Below, piece by piece: positions 31,556-39,682 of a stretch of DNA of 64,000 nt. Made by a program: the position numbers and the translations under genes. The stretch's first letter is position 1. Each line of letters begins with the position of its first letter. The notes beneath the pieces were generated by a model. That model did no database searches and had not been told where the DNA came from. It saw nothing but the letters and a program-made list of their open reading frames with translations. The stretch is from Moritella marina ATCC 15381 (GTDB lineage: Bacteria > Pseudomonadota > Gammaproteobacteria > Enterobacterales > Moritellaceae), in contig NZ_CP044399.1 in the NCBI RefSeq assembly GCF_008931805.1, positions 3,521,370 to 3,585,369 on the forward strand, written 5' to 3'.

Positions 31556-31788
31556 GTTTGATGAGAACTTTAGCAGTGGATAGCTAGGTTGGTAAATAGG
31601 GTCACAGTAGAATTCACAAAAGCTTCATATTCGCGGACTTCATGCAGAACAGTGGAAAAATAGCCAAGAGAAATACCGCGCTAAAAACACCAAAAATAAA
31701 AAACCATAAAATACTTTAGTTAATCAAACTGCCATCAATTAGTCATATTAATGTCACAAAAGCACTCTATTATCGTTCTCAACAAATC

Positions 31789-31800
31789 TGGTACAGACCA
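31789..31800 (+). promoter_or_regulatory. PhnR-type operator upstream of the AEP-binding protein gene
   Basis: TGGTACAGACCA, extended symmetric as TCTGGT...ACCAGA (31787-31802), 33 bases before the start codon. The 303-base divergent region 31531-31833 otherwise shows AT-rich promoter-like sequence and no gene. Confidence 0.75.
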
Positions 31801-31833
31801 GAATCAACCGTTAATAATTTTTGGAGTTACCGA

Positions 31834-32841
31834 ATGAAACAACGTTGGATGATAGGTTCTATCGCTGCCCTAGGCGCCTTGTTTACTGCACCAGTATTTG
31901 CCGCAGAAGAAGTGGTTGTTTACACCGCCTTTGAAACGGATGTATTAGCAAAATACAAAGTAGCCTTTGAACAAGCGAACCCGGACATCGAAATTAAATG
32001 GGTACGCGATTCAACAGGTATCATGACGGCTAAGTTGCTTGCAGAAAAAAATAATCCGCGTGCTGAAGTTGTTTGGGGTCTTGCTGGTTCATCAATGGCA
32101 CTGCTTAAAAACGCGGGTATCTTAAAACCTTACTCTCCAAAAGGCGTCGAAAATCTGCGTACTAGCATGATCGACCCAGAAGAAAATAAAGCTTGGTATG
32201 GTAATGACGCTTGGTTTAATGCCATCTGTTTTAACGAATACGTCGCAAAACAATATAACTTACCAAAACCAACATCGTGGGATGACCTACTGAAACCGGT
32301 TTACAAAGGTCATATCGCTATGCCAAACCCGGCATCATCAGGCACGGGTTACATGCAAGTGTCAGCATGGTTACAAACCATGGGTGAAGATAAAGGCTGG
32401 CGCTACATGGCGAAGCTGAATAACAACATTGCACACTATACCCATTCAGGCTCTAAGCCTTGTGTACAAGCAGGCATGGGCGAAGTGGCTATTGGTGTGT
32501 CGATGGCCTTACGCGGCGCAAAATTAAAAACCCAAGGTGCACCACTTGACGTGATCTTACCTGACGGCGGCATTGGTTGGGAATCAGAAGCGGTAGGCCT
32601 CGTTAAACCATCGGCGGCAGCAAAGCGCGTTGTTGATTGGTCCATCTCAAAACAAGCAAACGAATTATACAATGAATCTTACGCATTGGTTGGCCATAAA
32701 GACGTGAGTAAAGCCGTAACCAACTATCCAAATGTACAAGACGCGATGGTCGAAATGGACTTTGGAAAAATGGCCAATGATCGTAAAGTTGTACTACGTA
32801 CATGGTCAGATAAATTTGATTCAAAATCTGAAGCGAAATAG
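31834..32841 (+). CDS. 2-aminoethylphosphonate ABC transporter, substrate-binding protein
   Basis: 335 residues with a Sec signal peptide ending PVFA|AEE. The mature protein is a class-II (Fe3+/spermidine-type) periplasmic binding protein: EVVVYTAFETDVLAKYKVAFEQANPDIEIKW at the N-terminus, and AMPNPASSGTGYMQVSAW, a ligand-contacting loop typical of AEP/phosphonate binders. It captures AEP in the periplasm for the ATPase/permease encoded next. TTTGGAGT gives a strong ribosome site. A hairpin after the gene probably raises its stoichiometry over the membrane components. Confidence 0.92.
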   Translation: MKQRWMIGSIAALGALFTAPVFAAEEVVVYTAFETDVLAKYKVAFEQANPDIEIKWVRDSTGIMTAKLLAEKNNPRAEVVWGLAGSSMALLKNAGILKPYSPKGVENLRTSMIDPEENKAWYGNDAWFNAICFNEYVAKQYNLPKPTSWDDLLKPVYKGHIAMPNPASSGTGYMQVSAWLQTMGEDKGWRYMAKLNNNIAHYTHSGSKPCVQAGMGEVAIGVSMALRGAKLKTQGAPLDVILPDGGIGWESEAVGLVKPSAAAKRVVDWSISKQANELYNESYALVGHKDVSKAVTNYPNVQDAMVEMDFGKMANDRKVVLRTWSDKFDSKSEAK

Positions 32842-32849
32842 TCATTAAG

Positions 32850-32885
32850 GCGTGATGATTACAGCATAATTATCACGCTACTTTT
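32850..32885 (+). terminator. Hairpin/attenuator between binding-protein and ATPase genes
   Basis: An 11-bp stem GCGTGATGATT/AATTATCACGC (one G-T pair; 32850-32860 with 32868-32878) followed by TACTTTTAT. Position and weak T tract suggest partial termination. Confidence 0.6.
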
Positions 32886-33069
32886 ATGCTTATTTTAACG
32901 AATCCAAGTGTTTTTTATAACCCTTGGATTTTTCTACACATAAATTAGCCAATATTAACAAAGACTTAACCAAACCCACTCAGGGTTGAGAAAGAATATA
33001 AATAAGTGTAAATACATCACTAAAAAGCCCCTCCTGTCATCAAACTGTCATTAATGCTGCCTACCATAC

Positions 33070-33081
33070 TGGTATAGTCCA
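33070..33081 (+). promoter_or_regulatory. PhnR-type operator before the AEP ATPase gene
   Basis: TGGTATAGTCCA within the 16-base string ACTGGTATAGTCCAAA, which is the reverse complement of the sequence before phnW. It sits 8 bases upstream of the ATG at 33090, suggesting an internal promoter here. Confidence 0.7.
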
Positions 33082-33089
33082 AATAACAT

Positions 33090-34196
33090 ATGAGCAGTCA
33101 GATGAACACGTATCTCAATATCAATAATCTTGTTAAAAAATTCGGTAGTTTCACCGCATTAAGCGACATATCTTTGCAGATCAATCAAGGCGAGTTCATC
33201 TGCTTTTTAGGCCCTTCAGGCTGTGGTAAAACAACCTTACTTCGCGCAATCGCAGGCCTCGACTTAGCAACATCTGGTTGCATCTTACAAGATGGTAAAG
33301 ACACCACATTTTTACCGCCAGAAAAGCGAGACTTTGGCATTGTATTTCAATCTTACGCCCTCTTCCCTAACTTAACCGTAGCCGAAAATATCAGCGTGGG
33401 TTTGCACAACCAAGGTAAATCAGTGGCTGAAGCTGTCGATATTGTCAATCACTGGTTAGGCATTATTGGTTTAGAAAGTTCAGCGCCTAAATACCCCAAT
33501 CAACTGTCCGGTGGTCAACAGCAACGTGTTGCGCTCGCACGTGCATTAGCGTTATCGCCAGGACTATTACTATTAGACGAACCTCTTTCAGCATTAGATG
33601 CGCAAGTACGAACTCACCTGCGAGAAGAAATTCGCTCATTGCAACGTAAGCTAGGTATTACCACCATTATGGTTACCCATGATCAAGAAGAAGCCTTAGC
33701 AATGGCCGACCGTATTGTCGTCATGAATCATGGTGTCATTGAGCAAGTCGGTACACCACAAGAAATTTATGATAAACCCGCATCGCGCTTTGTGGCAGAG
33801 TTTGTTGGTAACATGAATTTCATCGCTAGCTCAGTGATCAGCGATGACCAAATCCGTATCGCCGAAACGTTATTACCAAAACCAAAACGTGAATTAACCC
33901 GCGGTGACATGTTTGATCTCGCCGTTCGCCCTGAAGATATTGAATTTAGCAATGATAGCCAAGCCATTCCCGTGCAAATTAAGTCAATGGAATTTCAAGG
34001 GACTTACGTACGCACAGAATGCCAATTAGTCGGTAATATGAATGGCTCGATGATCAAAGTCGATGTGCCAATTCGAGACGTCAGAAAATTAGAATTAGCC
34101 AATGGTGAGTTCCGCCGTATTAGTTATAGCGATGATTTTAGCCATACTTTCCCACGAAAAAATAACAAAAAAAGCACGCAAGCGGTAGGGATATAA
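33090..34196 (+). CDS. 2-aminoethylphosphonate ABC transporter, ATP-binding protein
   Basis: 368 residues. Walker A GPSGCGKTT (41-49), signature LSGGQQQRVALARAL, Walker B LLLLDEPLSALD and the H-loop VTHDQEEA are intact. The C-terminal TOBE-like domain (about 270-350) is typical of spermidine/iron-type importers. It powers the adjacent two-domain permease. The stop lies one base before the permease start. Neither candidate ATG (33090, 33102) has a strong ribosome site. Confidence 0.94.
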   Translation: MSSQMNTYLNINNLVKKFGSFTALSDISLQINQGEFICFLGPSGCGKTTLLRAIAGLDLATSGCILQDGKDTTFLPPEKRDFGIVFQSYALFPNLTVAENISVGLHNQGKSVAEAVDIVNHWLGIIGLESSAPKYPNQLSGGQQQRVALARALALSPGLLLLDEPLSALDAQVRTHLREEIRSLQRKLGITTIMVTHDQEEALAMADRIVVMNHGVIEQVGTPQEIYDKPASRFVAEFVGNMNFIASSVISDDQIRIAETLLPKPKRELTRGDMFDLAVRPEDIEFSNDSQAIPVQIKSMEFQGTYVRTECQLVGNMNGSMIKVDVPIRDVRKLELANGEFRRISYSDDFSHTFPRKNNKKSTQAVGI

Positions 34197-34197
34197 C

Positions 34198-35913
34198 ATG
34201 TATTCGACAATCGATAAAAACCTAAAGGCACCAAGTTACCTGCAACGATGGGCACTTACTTTTAGCCGTGACAGCGCTATTCTCGCCAGTATTTTAATCA
34301 TATTAACGGTGTTGATGGGCTTTTTCATTGTTGCCCCTATGTTCACCATGTTTGCCAAAAGTGTCCAAGACATTGATGGTAATTTTATCGGTTTAACCAA
34401 TTTCAGCGACTACTTTGCATCAAGCGCTATGATCGCATCGATTGTCAATACCGTCACTGTTGGCCTGATAACCACCGCGATTGTTGGCGCTCTCGCCTTT
34501 AGTTATGCTTATGCACTCACACGTACTTGCATGCCATTTAAAACCTTCTTTCAAGTGATCGGGTCGGCCCCCATTCTTGCCCCGTCATTATTACCCGCAA
34601 TCAGCTTGATCTACCTGTTTGGTAATCAAGGCATTGCCAAAGAGTTACTCGGCGGTGCATCTATTTACGGTGTTATCGGTATTACCATAGGTATGACGTT
34701 TTGGACTTTCCCGCATGCCTTAATGATTTTAACCACTGCATTACGCACTTCCGACGCACGTTTATATGAAGCAGCAACCGTATTAAAAAATCACCCGGTG
34801 AAAACATTCTTTATCGTCACACTACCAGCCGCAAAATACGGTGTGATTAGTACATTAATTTTAGTCTTTACCTTGGTTGTCTGTGACTTTGGTGTCCCGA
34901 AAGTGATTGGCGGCAGCTATAACGTACTGGCGACGGATATTTTCAAACAAGTTGTCGGGCAGCAAAATTTCGCCATGGGTGCTGTAACCAGTGTATTGCT
35001 GTTATTACCCGCTGTGTTAGCCTTTATTATCGATCGCCATGTTCAGCGTAAACAACAAAACCTATTTGATTCACGCTCTGTTGCTTACACACCAACACCA
35101 CATAAAGTGCGTGATAATATCTGTTTGTTATTTTGCAGTATCATCGCCTTTGCCATCATCTCTGTAATAGGGATGGCTGTATATGCTTCGTTTGTGACAT
35201 TTTGGCCTTGGAATTTAAGTCTAAGCTTTAACAATTATAACTTTAGTGAAGTGAGCACCTATGGTTGGTCGCCTTACTTTAACTCGCTAACGCTAGCAAG
35301 TTGGGTTGCAATCATCGGTACTGTCGTCATCTTCATTGGCGCATATGTTATCGAAAAAGGCCGTGGTTTTGGACCAATACGCCAACTACTGCAAATGATC
35401 ACGATTATCCCAATGGCAGTGCCAGGGATTGTATTAGGCTTAGGTTATATTTTCTTTTTCAACGATATAAACAACCCACTTAATGGCTTATATGCAACCA
35501 TGTTGTTATTAGTCGTTAATACCGTCGTGCATTACTACACGGTAGGTCACATGACCGCATTAACAGCATTAAAACAGTTACCGGCAGAAATTGAAGCGAT
35601 TTCAGCCTCGATTAAAATGCCGCAGTACAAAGCATTTTTTGTTATCACGCTGCCAATTTGTGCTCCTGCCATCATGGATATTGCGGCCTACTTGTTCATT
35701 AATGCCTTAACAACCACATCCGCCGTGGTATTCTTATATGCAACCGATACAATTCCAGCATCCGTTTCTGTATTAAACATGGATGATGCCGGACAAACGG
35801 GTTCCGCGGCAGCAATGGCGGTGATGATTTTAGTCACTGCGGCGACAGCAAAAATAGTTCACTTAGTGGCGGCATCATTTATCAATAAAAGAACACAGGC
35901 TTGGCGCCAGTAA
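34198..35913 (+). CDS. 2-aminoethylphosphonate ABC transporter, fused two-domain permease
   Basis: 571 residues, about 12 membrane segments. It contains two BPD_transp_1 halves, each with an EAA-type cytoplasmic loop: SDARLYEAATVLKNHPVKTFFIVTLPAAKYG in the first and LPAEIEAISASIKMPQYKAFFVITLPICAPA in the second. It therefore replaces the separate PhnU and PhnV permeases of Salmonella with one polypeptide. Located immediately after the ATPase gene (one base between stop and start), it completes a one-permease AEP importer. Confidence 0.93.
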   Translation: MYSTIDKNLKAPSYLQRWALTFSRDSAILASILIILTVLMGFFIVAPMFTMFAKSVQDIDGNFIGLTNFSDYFASSAMIASIVNTVTVGLITTAIVGALAFSYAYALTRTCMPFKTFFQVIGSAPILAPSLLPAISLIYLFGNQGIAKELLGGASIYGVIGITIGMTFWTFPHALMILTTALRTSDARLYEAATVLKNHPVKTFFIVTLPAAKYGVISTLILVFTLVVCDFGVPKVIGGSYNVLATDIFKQVVGQQNFAMGAVTSVLLLLPAVLAFIIDRHVQRKQQNLFDSRSVAYTPTPHKVRDNICLLFCSIIAFAIISVIGMAVYASFVTFWPWNLSLSFNNYNFSEVSTYGWSPYFNSLTLASWVAIIGTVVIFIGAYVIEKGRGFGPIRQLLQMITIIPMAVPGIVLGLGYIFFFNDINNPLNGLYATMLLLVVNTVVHYYTVGHMTALTALKQLPAEIEAISASIKMPQYKAFFVITLPICAPAIMDIAAYLFINALTTTSAVVFLYATDTIPASVSVLNMDDAGQTGSAAAMAVMILVTAATAKIVHLVAASFINKRTQAWRQ

Positions 35914-36035
35914 CATGAAACATAAATAAGCCGAGTTGACAGTAACGTACGTGAATAGAAATGCTGCCGTAGCGAAAGGAATAGCGCGGCAGCCATCAGT
36001 CGATAAAAATAAATAAGCTAATACCAGAGGCTTTC

Positions 36036-36740
36036 GTGCAATACCTAAATATTAAAAATGAAATTTTACAGCAAATTGAATCCGGCTTATTAACTTCTGG
36101 ACAGAAGTTACCGTCAGAACGCAAGCTTGCCGAGAGTTTCAACACCACACGTGTGACGCTACGCGAAGCATTGTCTTTGTTAGAATCAGAAGGCCGCGTA
36201 TATCGTGAAGACCGTCGAGGTTGGTTCATTTCCCCCGAACCATTACGTTATGATCCCACTAACACCACCAATTTTCATCGCTTAGCACAAAGTCAGCAAC
36301 GCACGCCAAAAACAGAATTAATCAGCGCCACTATGGTACCTGCCGATAATCATATTGCACAGTTATTACAAATAGCACCACAGACAGAAGTACTTAAAAT
36401 TTATCGCGTGCGCTATTTAGATGATCGACCCGTGGTACTCGTCACTAATTATGTATTGCCTGAACGCCTACCGAATTTACTCAGTCACGATTTATCAGCA
36501 TCATTAACAGATATTTATCAACAACACTACGATACGCTTTACCAACGCACACATTACCGTATTCGTTCATCATCATTAGTTGCCGACACTGCTGCGCCAT
36601 TACGGGCAACGTCAGGTTGCGCTGCGATGTACATAGAACGAGTCAATTATGATCAACACGATAATTTACTTGATTGTGATCTGGAATATTGGCGTCATGA
36701 TGCAGTCATGATTGAAGCGCAAGCAACACGTCAACAATAA
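36036..36740 (+). CDS. phnR: GntR/HutC-family regulator of phosphonate genes
   Basis: 234 residues. The start is GTG at 36036 with AGAGG 5 bases upstream. The winged helix (about 1-70) shows LPSERKLAESFNTTRVTLREALSLLESEGRVYREDRRGWFI, and the C-terminal UTRA ligand-binding domain ends ERVNYDQHDNLLDCDLEYWRHDAVMIEA. It is the last gene of the island and the likely reader of the TGGTNNAGNCCA boxes. The effector is probably AEP or a breakdown product. A GC-rich 7-bp hairpin (GCTGCCG/CGGCAGC, 35963-35993) separates it from the permease gene. Confidence 0.9.
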   Translation: MQYLNIKNEILQQIESGLLTSGQKLPSERKLAESFNTTRVTLREALSLLESEGRVYREDRRGWFISPEPLRYDPTNTTNFHRLAQSQQRTPKTELISATMVPADNHIAQLLQIAPQTEVLKIYRVRYLDDRPVVLVTNYVLPERLPNLLSHDLSASLTDIYQQHYDTLYQRTHYRIRSSSLVADTAAPLRATSGCAAMYIERVNYDQHDNLLDCDLEYWRHDAVMIEAQATRQQ

Positions 36741-36918
36741 GCGTTCATCATGGTTCACTATAAACGTCTATCCTAGCTAAAAATAAGTATTCACATCGGC
36801 TGTGGCATTATTATGATCGTGTATATAAACACCAATATTATAACTTTAACGCATTAACTAGACTGTACTTTGTCAGTGATTAGAAATAATGTACCATATC
36901 AAAAAAGACTGACTAATA

Positions 36919-36930
36919 TGGTCTAGAACA
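36919..36930 (+). promoter_or_regulatory. Weak PhnR-like box upstream of mscS
   Basis: TGGTCTAGAACA matches the TGGTNNAGNCCA pattern except at one base of the right arm. It lies 51 bases before the mscS start and may be coincidental. Confidence 0.3.
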
Positions 36931-36981
36931 CCCTATGCAAGTACTCGCATATTTAACACTCTCACTGATAGGAATTTGTCC

Positions 36982-37815
36982 ATGGAATATCTCGAAAAAC
37001 TGCTCGAACAAGCGCCAGAGCTTGCCGCCATTTATGGTACTAAAATACTCCTCGCACTCGTTATTTTTACCGTCGGTAAATACCTTGCCAATGTAATGAA
37101 AAAAGTTACTGCGGGTTTATTGATAAAACGTAACATTGACCAAACTGTTGCTTCATTTATCAGTAATATGGCTTGGGGTGTGGTATTTGCATTCACGGTT
37201 ATTGCCACGCTAAGTCAATTTGGTGTGCAAACAGCATCATTAGTAGCTGTTATTGGTGCCGCTGGTTTAGCCGTTGGTCTCGCACTGCAAGGTTCATTAT
37301 CAAACTTTGCCGCAGGTGTATTAATGGTTATCTTCCGCCCTTGTCGTATCGGTGATTACATCGAAGCTGCGGGCGTATCAGGTACTGTTGATGAAATTAC
37401 TATCTTCTCTACGCGTTTAGTGACACCAGATAATAAAGTGGTTATTGCACCTAATGCCGCAATCATGGATGGTACAATCACCAATTATTCAGCGTTAGGT
37501 AAACGTCGTTTAGATCTTGTGGTTGGCGTATCATATGATGCAGACATCAAGCAAACGAAAGCAATCTTAACGGCAGTAATCAAAAACAATGAATTTACCC
37601 TAGAAGATCCAGCGCACACTGTGGGTATTTTAGAATTAGCTGATTCATCAGTTAATTTTGCCGTACGTCCTTGGGTTAAAACCAGCGATTACTGGGGTGC
37701 TTATTTCAGCATGCAAGAAGAGCTTAAATTAGCGTTAGATGCTGCGGGGATTGCCATCCCTTACCCACAATTAGACTTGCATGTACAAGGCAATCCAACG
37801 CCACCAGCAAGCTAA
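36982..37815 (+). CDS. mscS: Small-conductance mechanosensitive channel MscS
   Basis: 277 residues from the ATG at 36982 (AGGA 8 bases upstream). A TTG at 36976 is less likely. Three N-terminal membrane segments are followed by the glycine/alanine-rich pore helix TM3 (AVIGAAGLAVGLALQGSLSNFAAGVLMVIFRPCRIGDYIE) and the cytoplasmic beta and alpha/beta vestibule with NYSALGKRRLDLVVGVSYDADI. It forms a homoheptameric inner-membrane valve opened by membrane tension on hypo-osmotic shock. Length matches E. coli MscS (286). Confidence 0.96.
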   Translation: MEYLEKLLEQAPELAAIYGTKILLALVIFTVGKYLANVMKKVTAGLLIKRNIDQTVASFISNMAWGVVFAFTVIATLSQFGVQTASLVAVIGAAGLAVGLALQGSLSNFAAGVLMVIFRPCRIGDYIEAAGVSGTVDEITIFSTRLVTPDNKVVIAPNAAIMDGTITNYSALGKRRLDLVVGVSYDADIKQTKAILTAVIKNNEFTLEDPAHTVGILELADSSVNFAVRPWVKTSDYWGAYFSMQEELKLALDAAGIAIPYPQLDLHVQGNPTPPAS

Positions 37816-37833
37816 TCGTTAGCGATAGAGAGT

Positions 37834-37866
37834 AAAATGGGAGCCTCTGTGGCTCCCATTTTTTTA
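37834..37866 (+). terminator. Intrinsic terminator after mscS
   Basis: A perfect 12-bp stem AAAATGGGAGCC/GGCTCCCATTTT (37834-37845 with 37851-37862), then a T run. Confidence 0.88.
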
Positions 37867-37879
37867 CTGTGGGTTTATG

Positions 37880-37906
37880 CGACTGTAGATCTTGGTTCTA
37901 CAGTCG
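37880..37906. other. 10-bp perfect hairpin between convergent mscS and ybaK-like genes
   Basis: CGACTGTAGA/TCTACAGTCG (37880-37889 with 37897-37906). No T tract on either side, so an RNA-stabilising or rho-assisted 3' end is more likely than a classical terminator. Confidence 0.5.
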
Positions 37907-37912
37907 TTATAA

Positions 37913-38422
37913 TCAAAGGTCACGACGTTCAAACAAGGGACCTTCCTTAAAACTATAACCACTAATGTGACTGTGCGGTAAACTGCCCATTGCTTTACCA
38001 AACTGACGTTTATCTAAGTTAATCAAATTAATATGATCGCCAGACTCCATATACAACTGCTCTTGCTCAAACAGCATGTCGTCCACCAGCATATCCATGC
38101 CATAAATTTGCCCGAGAGATGGGATCGCACCTGGCTCACAATCTTGAAATAAAGTTGATAACTCAAGTTCAGAAAGTAAATAATATTGTTTACCCGTTTG
38201 ACGGTTTATCTCACCAATTAACACATGTTTATTGGCAGGCACGACAGCCATAAGATAATCACCGCCAATATCACGCAAAATCACCGCTTTCGCGACTTGT
38301 GATGTGGGGACATGCGCTGATAGCGCAGAATTGAATGAACTGGCGGTGTGACGATGTTTTACTAAACTGAAATCAATATTATGACTCGCCAAAAATTGGC
38401 CTACTTTGGTTGCCATACTCAT
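37913..38422 (-). CDS. YbaK/ProX-type aminoacyl-tRNA deacylase
   Basis: 169 residues from the ATG at 38422, which has GGAGG 5 bases upstream. An ATG four codons earlier (38434) has no ribosome site of its own. The YbaK fold shows VAKAVILRDIGGDYLMAVVPANKHV with the conserved catalytic Lys, then DCEPGAIPSLGQIYGMDMLVDD and ESGDHINLINLDKRQF. Family members hydrolyse mischarged tRNAs such as Ala- or Cys-tRNA-Pro. The specificity is not decidable here. The ribosome site is inside a perfect 12-bp hairpin, implying translational control. Confidence 0.88.
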   Translation of the reverse strand: MSMATKVGQFLASHNIDFSLVKHRHTASSFNSALSAHVPTSQVAKAVILRDIGGDYLMAVVPANKHVLIGEINRQTGKQYYLLSELELSTLFQDCEPGAIPSLGQIYGMDMLVDDMLFEQEQLYMESGDHINLINLDKRQFGKAMGSLPHSHISGYSFKEGPLFERRDL

Positions 38423-38423
38423 A

Positions 38424-38470
38424 TTAGCCTCCATAAAATACGCTTTATACAAGCAAAGTATGGAGGCTAA
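38424..38470 (-). promoter_or_regulatory. Shine-Dalgarno-sequestering hairpin in the ybaK-like leader
   Basis: TTAGCCTCCATA (5' arm, transcript sense 38470-38459) pairs perfectly over 12 bp with TATGGAGGCTAA (38435-38424), which contains the GGAGG ribosome site one base before ATG. The 23-base loop has an inner GCTT/AAGC stem. It could act as an RNA thermometer, protein-binding site or ligand switch. Confidence 0.7.
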
Positions 38471-38515
38471 ATAGACACAACGCGAGCTAATCAGCACATT
38501 ATTTAGGTAATCATA

Positions 38516-39682
38516 TTAAGTCATGTTGAGCCGATATTGTCGTTGCTTATAAGCCAATAAGATAATCGCTAATACTCCATAAGCAAATGCTTGAATCAAC
38601 AACTGAATTTGAAAATTACTGACCACCTCAAACTCAGCACCCATCTGATTAAGCTGCAACAAACCTTGAATCGCAGCAGTGCTCGGGAATAATTGTGATA
38701 TCGCCACCAGCCAAGTCGGGATCTCACTTATCGGCCAAATAAAACCACTGCTAAATAACACCGGCATCGAGCTAAACAGAATAACTTGCGTCGCTGTTTC
38801 AGCTTGGTTATACAACTGCCCTAACGCCACCCCCAGACAGACCACAGCCAGTAAAAATGGGACCAGTAGCTTGAGAATATCCCACGCAGCGGCGAGTCGA
38901 TTAACCCCGTATACATCCAATGCAAAACCAAAATAATACAAACTAAACACCAGGTACAGACCAAGAAAAACCAGTCCCCGCGCCAGTAATAACAAGGTCG
39001 GTGATGCAGTTAACCAATAGCCCTGTTCTTTTGCCCTTGAACGTTCATTTTGACTCGCCGATAAAATACCGCTAACGATCAATAACGTTTGCTGCAAAAT
39101 CAAAATAAATACCGCAGGCACCACGTAATCTAAATAGCCATTGACCTGATTAAACACCGGCTGTAGGTTTAATGACGCCGGTTGCCACTGCGCTTTGGCT
39201 AACAGCATACTTTCGGTATCAACGGTTAACCTTGCGACTTTAATCTGTGCCGATAAAGTACCCCCAGCTTTAAGAATACCCGAAGTGATCGTTGAATACG
39301 TCATGAAATAGCTGGCATCACCACCAAGCGATAGTGTCACTGGTTTTTCCATCAATAGATCACGACGAAAATGCTGAGGAATAACTAAAAAGCCTTTTAT
39401 TACCCCTTGCTCAATTAACGCCTCGGCATCACCTACCGAATCAACCTGACCAGCAATATGTGCATCTGGCGTCGCGTTCACCATGCGGATCAACTCACGA
39501 CTCACCGAACTGCGGTCATAATCAATAATGACTATTTCTGCATCTCTTGATACCTGCTGAGAATACGGCAATGGGTACAAGATAGAGTACATAATAATGC
39601 CACCAAACATGGTCAATAAAATACTACGATCAGCAAAAACACTTTTAATTTCGAGCACGACAAGTGCCAAGAATTTATTCAT
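38516..39682 (-). CDS. ABC-2-type exporter permease (YhhJ/YbhR-like), second of pair
   Basis: 388 residues. One N-terminal membrane segment, a periplasmic domain (about 45-165, with VIIDYDRSSVSRELIRMVNATPDAHI), then five membrane segments (about 170-385), the ABC-2 membrane topology. The segment LFSSMPVLFSSGFIWPISEIPTWLVAISQLFPSTAAIQG is the family signature. It probably heterodimerises with the adjacent permease in a TolC-dependent exporter. It overlaps the upstream permease gene by 8 bases. No ATPase gene is in the operon. Confidence 0.88.
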   Translation of the reverse strand: MNKFLALVVLEIKSVFADRSILLTMFGGIIMYSILYPLPYSQQVSRDAEIVIIDYDRSSVSRELIRMVNATPDAHIAGQVDSVGDAEALIEQGVIKGFLVIPQHFRRDLLMEKPVTLSLGGDASYFMTYSTITSGILKAGGTLSAQIKVARLTVDTESMLLAKAQWQPASLNLQPVFNQVNGYLDYVVPAVFILILQQTLLIVSGILSASQNERSRAKEQGYWLTASPTLLLLARGLVFLGLYLVFSLYYFGFALDVYGVNRLAAAWDILKLLVPFLLAVVCLGVALGQLYNQAETATQVILFSSMPVLFSSGFIWPISEIPTWLVAISQLFPSTAAIQGLLQLNQMGAEFEVVSNFQIQLLIQAFAYGVLAIILLAYKQRQYRLNMT

